Shown here: piece after piece, positions 34,263 to 42,090 of the stretch
Numbering within the stretch: the first letter of the stretch is position 1
Layout of the letters: every line of letters starts with the position of its first letter
Origin: Dyella_A sp051962475
Lineage (GTDB): Bacteria > Pseudomonadota > Gammaproteobacteria > Xanthomonadales > Rhodanobacteraceae
Length of the DNA: 64,000 bases
Reading direction: 5' to 3'
Assembly: GCF_051962475.1 (NCBI RefSeq)
Contig: NZ_JBQCCF010000034.1
Coordinates: 1-64,000, forward strand
Made by a program: the position numbers and the translations under genes
The notes under the pieces: model-generated
The model's input: only the letters and a program-made list of their open reading frames with translations
Databases searched by the model: none
Told to the model about the DNA's origin: nothing

Positions 34263-34655
34263 ATGCGCCAGCTCTACACCTCGCCGCACCAGCCCAACAT
34301 CGACCGCCTGGTCGCCCTGCTCGGCGAGCACGGCATCGAGTGCCAGGTGCAGAACGTCTCGCGCTGGAACCGACGCGCGCACCAGCGCTTCAGCTACATC
34401 CAGCAGCGCGAGAGCCGCGAGCAATGGCCGCAGGTGTGGGTGACCCACGCCGACGACTACACCCGCGCCCGCGAGCTGCTGAAGGAGATCGGCATCGATC
34501 CGGTGATCCGTCATGGCGATGCGCTGGCCGCGGCGCGCAACCCTTCGCCCATCAACCAGCGCCAGCACACCGTCACGCGCGTGCGTCGCATCGTGCTGCT
34601 CTCGGTGGGCGGTGCGGTGGTGCTGCTGATGCTGCGCTACATGGGCCTGATCTAG
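34263..34655 (+). CDS. DUF2007-like protein with C-terminal membrane helix
   Basis: 130 aa. The N-terminal part (MRQLYTSPHQPNIDRLVALLGEHGIECQV) resembles the DUF2007 signal-transducing fold, and residues about 60-80 (VWVTHADDYTRARELLKEIG) complete it. A single C-terminal membrane helix (IVLLSVGGAVVLLMLRYMGL) follows a basic linker. Function unknown; such proteins are common in Xanthomonadales. It precedes the heme oxygenase gene by 25 bases and could be part of that operon. Confidence 0.65.
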   Translation: MRQLYTSPHQPNIDRLVALLGEHGIECQVQNVSRWNRRAHQRFSYIQQRESREQWPQVWVTHADDYTRARELLKEIGIDPVIRHGDALAAARNPSPINQRQHTVTRVRRIVLLSVGGAVVLLMLRYMGLI

Positions 34656-34680
34656 GCGTTTGGCGCCCGTCACCCGCTGC

Positions 34681-35280
34681 ATGCCGCCCGGCCCTCCACC
34701 CGCTCATCGCCAACTGCGCGACGCCACCCGCCACGAGCATGCTGCCGCCGAACGCACGGCGGTGATGCAGACGCTGCTGAATGGCCAGCTGGACGCCGCC
34801 GCCTACGGGCGGCTGCTGCTGGGCCAGTACGCCCTGCACCGCGCGTGGGAAACCGAGCGCGCCGCGTGGCTGCACGGCGAACTGGCCGATGCGGGCTGGT
34901 ATTACGCCAGCCGAAGTGAATCGCTGGCGCGCGACCTCGCTGACTGGGGGCTGTCTCGTGAAGATGAACCGCTCCCGCTCGCTTGCGCCTCTCATTCACA
35001 GGTCGTTGGCGGCTCCTCCGCATCATGGGGCGAGCTCTATGTGATCGAGGGCTCGGCGCTCGGCGGCCAGATCCTGCTCCGCCTGTTGGAGAAGCGCTTC
35101 CCCGGACACGCCCATCACTTCTTCCGCCTTGGCCAGGAGGCCGGCCGCGGAACCTGGAGGACGTTTCAGTCGATGCTAGACCACCAACTCTCCCAGCTCG
35201 ACCAGCAGCAAGCGGCTATCGCCGCTGCCCGCGCCATGTTTGGACGTGCCCAGCGCATGCTGGAGGCGGTGCGTGCATGA
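34681..35280 (+). CDS. bphO: Heme oxygenase, phytochrome-partner type
   Basis: 199 aa from the ATG at 34681; a TTG at 34660 would add seven residues. Heme-oxygenase fold: LRDATRHEHAAAERTAVMQ with the proximal heme His (about residue 19-21), AYGRLLLGQYALH, and the distal-helix motif ELYVIEGSALGGQILL (G-x-x-x-G type). It opens heme to biliverdin, the chromophore of the phytochrome encoded next; the two genes overlap by four bases (ATGA). Best read as BphO. Confidence 0.85.
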   Translation: MPPGPPPAHRQLRDATRHEHAAAERTAVMQTLLNGQLDAAAYGRLLLGQYALHRAWETERAAWLHGELADAGWYYASRSESLARDLADWGLSREDEPLPLACASHSQVVGGSSASWGELYVIEGSALGGQILLRLLEKRFPGHAHHFFRLGQEAGRGTWRTFQSMLDHQLSQLDQQQAAIAAARAMFGRAQRMLEAVRA

Positions 35281-37181
35281 CGGCGCCGCTGACGCCCCCG
35301 GCGCCGGTTGACCTGGAGGCCTGCGCGCGCGAACCGATCCACCTTCCCGGTTCCATCCAGCCCCACGGCGTGCTGCTGGCGGTCGATGTTTCGAGCGGCC
35401 TCGTGACCCAAGCCAGCGCCAACGCCTCCGAGGTGATCGGCCTACCCCTGGACCAGATCCTGGGCGCGCCGTGGCCGTCGCTGATCGGCTTTGATCGCCT
35501 GCCGGAGGATGACGGTACACCATCGCACACCGGCTGGGTGCCCGTGCAGTTCTCACGGCGCGAGCAGCCGCTCGAAGCGAGCTGGGTGGCAGCCATGCAC
35601 CGCTACGAGCAGCACAGCCTGATCGAACTGGCTCCGCACGCGGCGCGGTTCGACGAAGACCCGCTGCGCCGGAGCTACGAACTGGGTCGCCAGCTCGAAG
35701 CCGACCGCAGCATCGACGCCGCCGCGGCGCGCGTGGCGCGCAGCCTGCGCAACCTGCTCGGCTACGACCGGGTGATGATCTACCGCTTTGACCGAGACTG
35801 GAACGGCGAAGTGATCGCCGAGTCGCTGCGCCGTGGGCTGGAACCGTATCTGGGCCTGCACTACCCGGCCACCGACATCCCGGCACAGGCGCGCGCGCTG
35901 TACCTGCGCAACCGCGTGCGCGGCATCAGCGACGTGCGCTATACGCCCAGCCCGATCGTGCCGACCGACGATCCCCGCACCGGTCAGCCGCTGGATCTGA
36001 GCGATGTCTCGCTGCGCAGCGTGTCGCCGGTGCATCTGGAGTACCTGTCCAACATGGGTGTCACCGGCACCCTGGTGGCTTCGATCATCGTCAACGGCCG
36101 GCTGTGGGGGCTGATCTCCTGCCACCACTACGCACCGCGCTATGCCGACCACGACATGCGCGAGCTGGCCGACGGCGCCGCCAGTGCCCTGGCGATGCGC
36201 ATTGGTGCGCTGCAGGAAGTGGAGAAGGAAGAACTGGAAAGCAGCCTGCTGACCGTGCGCGAAAAGCTGATCACCGCCTTCAGCGAGAACGAGCAGATCA
36301 GCGCCGCGCGCCTGGGCGAACTTGCGCCGCAGTTGCTGGAGGTAGTGGATGCCGATGGCGTGGCGATCTTCGCCGGCGACGAGCTGATCACCCATGGCCA
36401 CGTGCCGTCGCCGGAGGGCCTGGTCCGCATCCGGACTGCCGTTGCACCGGCCAGCGCCGATCACGATGCGATCAGCGGCGTACTGCACACCGCCGCGCTG
36501 GGCGAGCGGTTCCCGGCCCTGGCCGACCTGGCGCCCAAGGCCGCCGGCATCATCTTCATGCCGCTGGCGCCGGACGCGCACAGCGCGATCATGTGGACGC
36601 GGCGAGAGATGGTCCAGGACGTGCGCTGGGGCGGTAATCCGCACCTGTCCAAACTGGAGACCATTCCCGGCGCGCGCCTGTCACCCCGACAGAGCTTCGC
36701 CGCGTGGCAGGAAACCGTGCGCGGCCGCTCGCGCCTGTGGACCTCTGCCCACCTGGAATCGGCGCGCAGCCTGCGCGTGCTGATCGAGCTGATGGAGCGC
36801 AAGCACTACCAGCGCCACCTGGCCCTGCTGGGCGCCTCGCTGGAGCGCGTACGCGAAAGCGTGCTGATCATGCAGGCCGGTCACCGGCCGTGGCATGCCG
36901 CGCCCATCACCTTCAGCAACAGTCGCCTGGCCGGGCGCCTGGGCCGCACGCCCGAGGCGCTGTCCGGCCTGCCAGTATCGGAACTGCTGCACGATACCGG
37001 CCCGCACGACGATACGCTGGAGCGGATCCAGCGCGATCTGGATGCCCATCAGCAAGCCATGCTGGGTGTGCAACTGACCCACGCCGACGGCAGCGCGCTC
37101 GCCGTTCGCCTGGCCATCGAACCGGTGCGCGATGCCCAGGGCCAGCTCACCCACTGGCTGGCGATCGATCACAACGATTGA
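35277..37181 (+). CDS. bphP: Bacteriophytochrome with PAS output domain
   Basis: 634 aa. Red/far-red photoreceptor using biliverdin. Cys16 (DLEACAREPIHLPGSIQPHG) is the expected thioether attachment; PAS about 15-115, GAF about 140-305 with HYPATDIP (residues 195-202, Asp200), PHY about 320-500 with the tongue motif PRQSF (470-474). The C-terminal 120 residues form a PAS domain; no histidine kinase follows. This PAS2-GAF-PHY-PAS plan and length match the Xanthomonas campestris type. Translated by coupling to bphO. The downstream partner is unknown. Confidence 0.93.
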   Translation: MTAPLTPPAPVDLEACAREPIHLPGSIQPHGVLLAVDVSSGLVTQASANASEVIGLPLDQILGAPWPSLIGFDRLPEDDGTPSHTGWVPVQFSRREQPLEASWVAAMHRYEQHSLIELAPHAARFDEDPLRRSYELGRQLEADRSIDAAAARVARSLRNLLGYDRVMIYRFDRDWNGEVIAESLRRGLEPYLGLHYPATDIPAQARALYLRNRVRGISDVRYTPSPIVPTDDPRTGQPLDLSDVSLRSVSPVHLEYLSNMGVTGTLVASIIVNGRLWGLISCHHYAPRYADHDMRELADGAASALAMRIGALQEVEKEELESSLLTVREKLITAFSENEQISAARLGELAPQLLEVVDADGVAIFAGDELITHGHVPSPEGLVRIRTAVAPASADHDAISGVLHTAALGERFPALADLAPKAAGIIFMPLAPDAHSAIMWTRREMVQDVRWGGNPHLSKLETIPGARLSPRQSFAAWQETVRGRSRLWTSAHLESARSLRVLIELMERKHYQRHLALLGASLERVRESVLIMQAGHRPWHAAPITFSNSRLAGRLGRTPEALSGLPVSELLHDTGPHDDTLERIQRDLDAHQQAMLGVQLTHADGSALAVRLAIEPVRDAQGQLTHWLAIDHND

Positions 37182-37214
37182 TCCGCGGCGCCCACGCAGG
37201 CATAGAATCGGGGC

Positions 37215-37934
37215 ATGCGCTCCGAACGCGTCCGCCTGTTCCAGACCCTGCCCCACGCCTGCGGCTATTTCGCCGAGCGCACGGCGCAGAACCTGGTGAT
37301 CGACCCGGCGGCCCCGCAGCTGGACCAGCTGTACGGGCCGGCGCTGGAGCGCGGCTTTCGCCGTGCTGGCGGGCATCTGTACTTTCCCAGCTGCCCGCAG
37401 TGCAAGGCGTGCACGCCGTGCCGCATCGACGTGGCGAACTTCGTAGCGAACCGCGCGCAGAAGCGTTGCCTCAAGCGTAACGCGGACCTCAGCCTGGTCG
37501 AGTGCATCCCCGGCTACAACGCCGAGCGGCACGCGCTGTACGAGCGCTACCTGCGCACGCGCCACGCCGGCGGTGGCATGGACGAGGCCGAAGCCAGCGA
37601 CTTCCGCCGCTTCCTCACCGCGCCGTGGAGCCCCACGCTGTTCCTGGAATTCCGCGAAGGCGCGCGTCTGCTCGGGGTGTCCGTCACCGACGTCTGCCTC
37701 ACCGGCGTGTCGGCCGTCTACACGTTCTTCGATCCGGATGAGGCGGCGCGCAGCCTGGGCACCTGGGCGATCCTGCAACAGGTGGAACTGGCCCGCCGCC
37801 GCGGCATTCCGTGGGTCTACCTGGGCTTCTGGATCGAGGGCCACCCGAAGATGGATTACAAGCGCCGCTTCCAGCCGCTGCAGGTGCGCGGACCGGACGG
37901 CTGGCAGCCGATGCAAGAGAACGAGGCACTGTAG
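37215..37934 (+). CDS. bpt: Aspartate/glutamate leucyltransferase
   Basis: 239 aa. Bpt adds leucine from Leu-tRNA to proteins with N-terminal Asp or Glu, making them ClpS/ClpAP substrates. Motifs: LPHACGYFAERTAQNLVIDP, the cysteine pairs SCPQCKACTPCRI (about residues 59-71), and the GNAT-like half with YLGFWIEGHPKMDYKRRFQPLQ near the end. The TAG stop lies inside the REPIN element that begins at 37931, so the C-terminus is set by that element. Confidence 0.92.
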   Translation: MRSERVRLFQTLPHACGYFAERTAQNLVIDPAAPQLDQLYGPALERGFRRAGGHLYFPSCPQCKACTPCRIDVANFVANRAQKRCLKRNADLSLVECIPGYNAERHALYERYLRTRHAGGGMDEAEASDFRRFLTAPWSPTLFLEFREGARLLGVSVTDVCLTGVSAVYTFFDPDEAARSLGTWAILQQVELARRRGIPWVYLGFWIEGHPKMDYKRRFQPLQVRGPDGWQPMQENEAL

Positions 37935-38041
37935 GAGCGCACCCTGTGCGCGAACGCTTAGGCGCTTTGATGTGTCGATCGGGAGCAAGAGCATTCGCGC
38001 ACAGAGCCTGCCCCGGACTCGATCCGGGGGTGCGCTCCTAC
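37931..38041. repeat. REPIN-like element overlapping the bpt stop
   Basis: 111 bp with 13-bp perfect inverted ends, GTAGGAGCGCACC (37931-37943) and GGTGCGCTCCTAC (38029-38041), and inner imperfect pairing (TGTGCGCGAACGCT with AGCATTCGCGCACA). It fills the gap between bpt and the convergent flavoprotein gene. Its first TAG is the bpt stop codon. Confidence 0.88.
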
Positions 38042-38047
38042 CGGGGT

Positions 38048-39559
38048 TTATCCGCGTGTCGCCGGCTCCGGGTAGGGAAACAGCTTCTCCAGCGGAATGG
38101 AGACACCTTCGTCCCCCATCACGCGGCAGTGGCTGCGGTCGAGTTCGCGTGGATCGTCCAGCCCGCAGCTGTGCGCGATGATGCCCACTTCGTGCATCAC
38201 GTTCTTCGCGTAGTGGTACACCTTCTCGCTCTTGTCGCTGACCACCAGCCCGCGCTGCAGCCGCGGGTTCTGCGTGGTGATGCCGGTGGGACAGGTGTTG
38301 CGGTTGCACTGCAGTGACTGGATGCAGCCCAGCGCCAGCATGAAGCCGCGTGCGGAGTTGACGAAGTCCGCGCCCATCGACATCGCCCAGGCCACGTCGT
38401 AGGCGGTGATGCACTTGCCCGAGCAGATCACCTTGATGCGCTCGCGCAGGCCGCGCGCGATCAGCGTGTTGACTAGCTCCGGCAGCGCCTCGCGCAGCGG
38501 CAGGCCGACACCTTCCATCAGCGTCTGCGGCGCGGCGCCGGTGCCGCCTTCGGCGCCGTCGACGATGATGAAATCCGGCGCGCTCTCGACGCCGCGGCGG
38601 TCGACCTCGTCGCACAGCTGGCCGATCCAGCGCATGTCGCCGAATACCGCCTTGAAGCCGGTCGGCTTGCCGGTGAGCTCACGTATGTGCGCGATGGCGT
38701 CCATCAGCTGCGCCACGTTGGCGATGTCGAGATGCCGGTTCGGGCTCTGCGAATCCTGCCCCTCGGGAATGCCGCGGATCGCCGCGATCTCCGGCGTCAC
38801 CTTGGCCGCCGGCAGCAGGCCGCCCATGCCCGGCTTGGCGCCCTGGCCGAGCTTGATGCTGACCATCTTCACCTGCTTGTGCGCGCAGATCGCGGTGAGC
38901 TTGTCGTCGTCCAGACGGCCATCGGGCGTGCGCACGCCGTACTTGGCCGTACCGATCTCAAACACGATGTCGCAACCGCCTTCGAGGTGATACGGCGCCA
39001 GGCCACCCTCACCGGTGTCCATCCAGATGCCGGCCCGCGCCGCGCCGATCGACAGCGCCCGCACCGCCGGCGCCGACAGCGCACCGAAACTCATCGCCGA
39101 GATATTGAAGAACGCGGCGTGGTCGTACGGCTCGCGCGCGTATGGCCCGATCCGCAGCGGCTTGGGCTCCACGTGGTGGTCGCCCAGCGCCGGGAACGCG
39201 GCGTTGACGAAGAACGGCACGCCCTCGGCACGCAGGTCGCGGGTGGAGCCGAAGGCGTTGGTGTTCTCGGCATTCTTCGCCGCGCGATACACCCACACTC
39301 GCTCGGCGCGATTGAACGGCAGCTCTTCGCGATCGCTGGAAAACAGGTACTGGCGGAAGAACTCGCCCAGCCGCAGGAAGCCGTAGCGGAAGTGCCCGAT
39401 CACCGGAAAATTGCGCAGCACCGAGTTGGACGTCTGGTTGCGGTCGACGAACCAGGTCACCAGTACCAGCGCCACGCCCATGGCGAGCAGCAGCAGGAAC
39501 AGCGCGGCGAACACCTGCACCACCACGATCAGCCAATGTGCGAATCCGGATGTCTCCAT
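38048..39559 (-). CDS. Glutamate-synthase-like FMN protein
   Basis: 503 aa from the ATG at 39559. One N-terminal membrane helix (about 8-33) then the FMN-binding glutamate-synthase domain: FNISAMSFGALSAPAVRALSIGA, GEGGLAPYHLEGG, KLGQGAKPGMGGLLPAAKV, IIVDGAEGGTGAAPQTL and CNRNTCPTGITTQNPRLQRGL (iron-sulfur cysteines in C-x5-C arrangement). Lacks the amidotransferase half of GltB, so it is a stand-alone flavoprotein of unknown reaction. 47 bases after the purT stop and same strand, so possibly co-transcribed with purT. Confidence 0.85.
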   Translation of the reverse strand: METSGFAHWLIVVVQVFAALFLLLLAMGVALVLVTWFVDRNQTSNSVLRNFPVIGHFRYGFLRLGEFFRQYLFSSDREELPFNRAERVWVYRAAKNAENTNAFGSTRDLRAEGVPFFVNAAFPALGDHHVEPKPLRIGPYAREPYDHAAFFNISAMSFGALSAPAVRALSIGAARAGIWMDTGEGGLAPYHLEGGCDIVFEIGTAKYGVRTPDGRLDDDKLTAICAHKQVKMVSIKLGQGAKPGMGGLLPAAKVTPEIAAIRGIPEGQDSQSPNRHLDIANVAQLMDAIAHIRELTGKPTGFKAVFGDMRWIGQLCDEVDRRGVESAPDFIIVDGAEGGTGAAPQTLMEGVGLPLREALPELVNTLIARGLRERIKVICSGKCITAYDVAWAMSMGADFVNSARGFMLALGCIQSLQCNRNTCPTGITTQNPRLQRGLVVSDKSEKVYHYAKNVMHEVGIIAHSCGLDDPRELDRSHCRVMGDEGVSIPLEKLFPYPEPATRG

Positions 39560-39606
39560 GCCCTGCTCTCTCCCGTCGTGGATCGTGTGATGGCCGCAGC
39601 GTGCGA

Positions 39607-40797
39607 TCAGCTGCCCGGCAACTCTACCCGCAGCGAGGCCGCCGCCCGGATCGCCTTGGCCTTGGCCGCCTCGATCCTCTCGTCGCGCGCCAGCGTTACC
39701 GCCATCCGGCGACGCCCCTTCACCGCCGGCTTGCCGAACAGGCGCAATTGCGTGTCCGGCTCGACCAGCGCCTCGGCCACGCCGAAGTACTGCGGCGCGG
39801 CGCCCTCGCCTTCCACCAGCTTGGCGCACGAGGCCGACGGCCCGAGCTGTCGGATCAGCGGAATCGGCAAGCCCAGGATCGCCCGCGCATGCAGGGCGAA
39901 CTCGGACAGATCCTGCGAGATCAGCGTGACCAGGCCGGTGTCGTGCGGACGCGGGCTCACCTCGGAGAAGATCACCGCGTCGCCCTTGACGAAGAACTCC
40001 ACGCCGAACACGCCCCATCCGCCGAGCGCCGCGGTGATCGCCGTGGCCTGGCGCTGCGCCTCGGCAAGCGCCGCGGCGCTCATCGGCTGCGGCTGCCAAG
40101 ACTCGCGATAGTCGCCGTCTTCCTGGCGATGGCCGATCGGCGCGCAGAACGCGGTGCCATCGCGATGGCGCACGGTGAGCAGGGTGATCTCGTAGTCGAA
40201 ATCGACGAAGCCCTCGACGATCACCCGCCCCTTGCCCGCGCGACCGCCCGCCTGGGCGTAATCCCACGCCGCCTGCAGCGTCGAGGCATCGCGCACCACG
40301 CTCTGGCCCTTGCCGGAGGAGCTCATCACCGGCTTGATCACGAACGGGAAACCCAGCGCCTCGACGGCGGCGCGGTATTGCCCCTCGTCGTCGCAGAAGC
40401 GGTACGGCGATGTCGGCAGCTGGAGCTCCTCGGCGGCGAGGCGGCGGATGCCTTCGCGGTCCATCGTCAGCCACGCGGCGCGCGCGGTGGGAATCACGTT
40501 CAAGCCGCCCTTTTCCAGTTCCATCAGCGTGGGCGTGTGGATCGCCTCGATTTCCGGCACCACCAGGTCCGGCTGCTCCGCCTCGATGACTGCGCGCAGC
40601 GCGGCGCCGTCGAGCATGTCGATCACGTGGCTGCGGTGGGCCACCTGCATCGCCGGCGCATTGGCGTAGCGGTCCACCGCGATCACCTCCACGGCGAAGC
40701 GCTGCAGCTCGATCGCCACCTCCTTGCCCAGCTCACCCGAGCCGAGCAGCAACACGCGCAGGGCGCGGTTCGAGAGCGGCGTACCGAAAGGCTTCAT
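39607..40797 (-). CDS. purT: Formate-dependent GAR transformylase 2
   Basis: 396 aa from the ATG at 40797 (GGAG upstream), the family N-terminus. PurT is an ATP-grasp enzyme that makes formyl-GAR from GAR and formate in purine synthesis. Motifs: VLLLGSGELGKEVAIELQRF, FPFVIKPVMSSSGKGQSVV (ATP loop), GVFGVEFFVKGDAVIFSEVSPRPHDTGLVTL and C-terminal KAIRAAASL. Length and order match. Confidence 0.95.
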   Translation of the reverse strand: MKPFGTPLSNRALRVLLLGSGELGKEVAIELQRFAVEVIAVDRYANAPAMQVAHRSHVIDMLDGAALRAVIEAEQPDLVVPEIEAIHTPTLMELEKGGLNVIPTARAAWLTMDREGIRRLAAEELQLPTSPYRFCDDEGQYRAAVEALGFPFVIKPVMSSSGKGQSVVRDASTLQAAWDYAQAGGRAGKGRVIVEGFVDFDYEITLLTVRHRDGTAFCAPIGHRQEDGDYRESWQPQPMSAAALAEAQRQATAITAALGGWGVFGVEFFVKGDAVIFSEVSPRPHDTGLVTLISQDLSEFALHARAILGLPIPLIRQLGPSASCAKLVEGEGAAPQYFGVAEALVEPDTQLRLFGKPAVKGRRRMAVTLARDERIEAAKAKAIRAAASLRVELPGS

Positions 40798-40881
40798 ACG
40801 GGATCTCCGGGTCGATGGACCCGCCATTGTAGTGGTCGCTTCCACAGCCACCCAGGCGTGAGGGCCATCTGCGGCCGGCAC

Positions 40882-40909
40882 TTGTCATGTGATATCAATT
40901 TGATATCCA
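40882..40909 (+). promoter_or_regulatory. 17-bp palindromic operator in SPFH promoter
   Basis: GATATCAA-T-TTGATATC at 40891-40907 is an 8+1+8 bp palindrome, 30 bp before the SPFH ATG. A possible promoter is TTGTCA (40882-40887), 16 bp, TATCCA (40904-40909), so the palindrome fills the spacer and touches the -10. Candidate repressor: the Arc-like RHH protein of the same operon. Confidence 0.55.
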
Positions 40910-40936
40910 ATACTCGCAATTTAGGGAGGCAAGGTC

Positions 40937-41806
40937 ATGAACGAGCGCAAGGGGTTTTCGATCGCGGGCATTCCGTTTGTCGTGGTGTGCCTGGTGCTGG
41001 CAGCCATCGGCGTCAGCCAGCTGATCGGTCTGAAATCGGGGGAGCAGCCGGGCACGCATTTCTTCGTCGGCGTGGGGCTGCTGGTGTTGACGGCGTTCCT
41101 GCTGAAGGGGTTCTTCCAGGTGGCGCCGAACGAGGGGCAGGTGCTGCAGCTGTTCGGCAAGTACGCCGGCACGGTGCGCGAGGAAGGCCTGCGCTGGACC
41201 AACCCGTTCTACAGCCGCCGCCGCGTCTCGCTGCGCGTGCGCAACTTCGAGAGCGGCAAGCTGAAGGTCAACGACAGCGACGGTAACCCGATCGAGATTG
41301 CCGCGGTGGTGGTGTGGCAGGTGCTAGACACGGCCGAGGCGGTGTTCTGCGTGGACGACTACGAGAACTTCGTGCACATCCAGAGCGAGTCGGCCTTGCG
41401 CCAGATGGCGCAGAACTATCCGTACGACGCGCACGACGACAAGAAGCCCTCGCTGCGCAGCCATGGCGAGGTGATCAACAACCACCTGCGTGACGAGATC
41501 CAGGCGCGACTGGAAACGGCCGGCGTGCAGGTGATCGAGGCGCGCATCAGCCACCTCGCCTACGCGCAGGAGATCGCCCAGGCGATGCTGCAGCGCCAGC
41601 AGGCCAATGCCATCGTGGCGGCGCGCGAACGCATCGTCGAGGGCGCCGTGGGCATGGTCGCGATGGCTTTGGACAAGCTGCGCGAGCAGGGGGTGGTGGA
41701 GCTCGACGAGGAACGCAAGGCCGCCATGGTCAGCAACCTCTTGGTGGTGCTGTGCGGCGATCGCGCCACCCAGCCGGTGGTCAACGCCGGCAGCCTGTAC
41801 AGCTGA
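40937..41806 (+). CDS. SPFH/Band 7 (prohibitin-homology) membrane protein
   Basis: 289 aa. Two N-terminal hydrophobic helices (about 12-30, 43-60) place the rest next to the inner membrane. The SPFH domain is clear: VAPNEGQVLQLFGKYAGTVREEGLRWTNPFYSRR, RVRNFESGKLKVNDSDGNPIEIAAVVVWQV, AQEIAQAMLQRQQANAIVAARERIVEGAVGM. SPFH proteins build ring scaffolds and membrane microdomains or control proteases. Preceded by a palindromic promoter and followed by two tiny genes with tight spacing; all four genes (40937-43446) look like one operon. Confidence 0.9.
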   Translation: MNERKGFSIAGIPFVVVCLVLAAIGVSQLIGLKSGEQPGTHFFVGVGLLVLTAFLLKGFFQVAPNEGQVLQLFGKYAGTVREEGLRWTNPFYSRRRVSLRVRNFESGKLKVNDSDGNPIEIAAVVVWQVLDTAEAVFCVDDYENFVHIQSESALRQMAQNYPYDAHDDKKPSLRSHGEVINNHLRDEIQARLETAGVQVIEARISHLAYAQEIAQAMLQRQQANAIVAARERIVEGAVGMVAMALDKLREQGVVELDEERKAAMVSNLLVVLCGDRATQPVVNAGSLYS

Positions 41807-41817
41807 GGAGCATGACG

Positions 41818-41889
41818 ATGACTGTCCTTCCCGTGATGATCGTGCTGTTCGTCGTGGCGCTCGCGTCGCGCCGACGCGCCGCCCGCTGA
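41818..41889 (+). CDS. 23-aa membrane microprotein
   Basis: ATG at 41818 with AGGAG seven bases before it, overlapping the SPFH stop; an ATG at 41812 is too near that site. The peptide MTVLPVMIVLFVVALASRRRAAR is one short hydrophobic segment with a basic tail, as in small inner-membrane regulators of the SPFH or protease type. Between the SPFH and RHH genes with a 4-base gap to the latter. No family assigned. Conservation would be the test. Confidence 0.45.
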   Translation: MTVLPVMIVLFVVALASRRRAAR

Positions 41890-41893
41890 GCGC

Positions 41894-42079
41894 ATGGCGG
41901 CCGAGAAAAAAGCCTATCCGCTGCGGATCAGCGCCACCGTGCTCGAAGCGGTGCAGCGCTGGTCCGAGGATGAACTGCGCAGCGTCAACGCGCAGATCGA
42001 GTACCTGCTGCGCGACGCGCTGCGCAAGGCCGGGCGGCTCAAGCCGACCCAACCCGAAGCGATGGACGACGACGAATAA
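41894..42079 (+). CDS. Arc-like ribbon-helix-helix protein
   Basis: 61 aa. YPLRISATVLEAVQRWSEDE is the strand and first helix, RSVNAQIEYLLRDALRKAG the second helix of an Arc/MetJ-type ribbon-helix-helix, with the diagnostic 'SVNAQIE-LL' pattern of Arc. A DNA-binding repressor is expected; its likely site is the palindrome at 40891-40907. No toxin gene lies next to it, so it is not a typical antitoxin. Starts 4 bases after the microprotein stop. Confidence 0.82.
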   Translation: MAAEKKAYPLRISATVLEAVQRWSEDELRSVNAQIEYLLRDALRKAGRLKPTQPEAMDDDE

Positions 42080-42090
42080 GGAGCTTTTCG

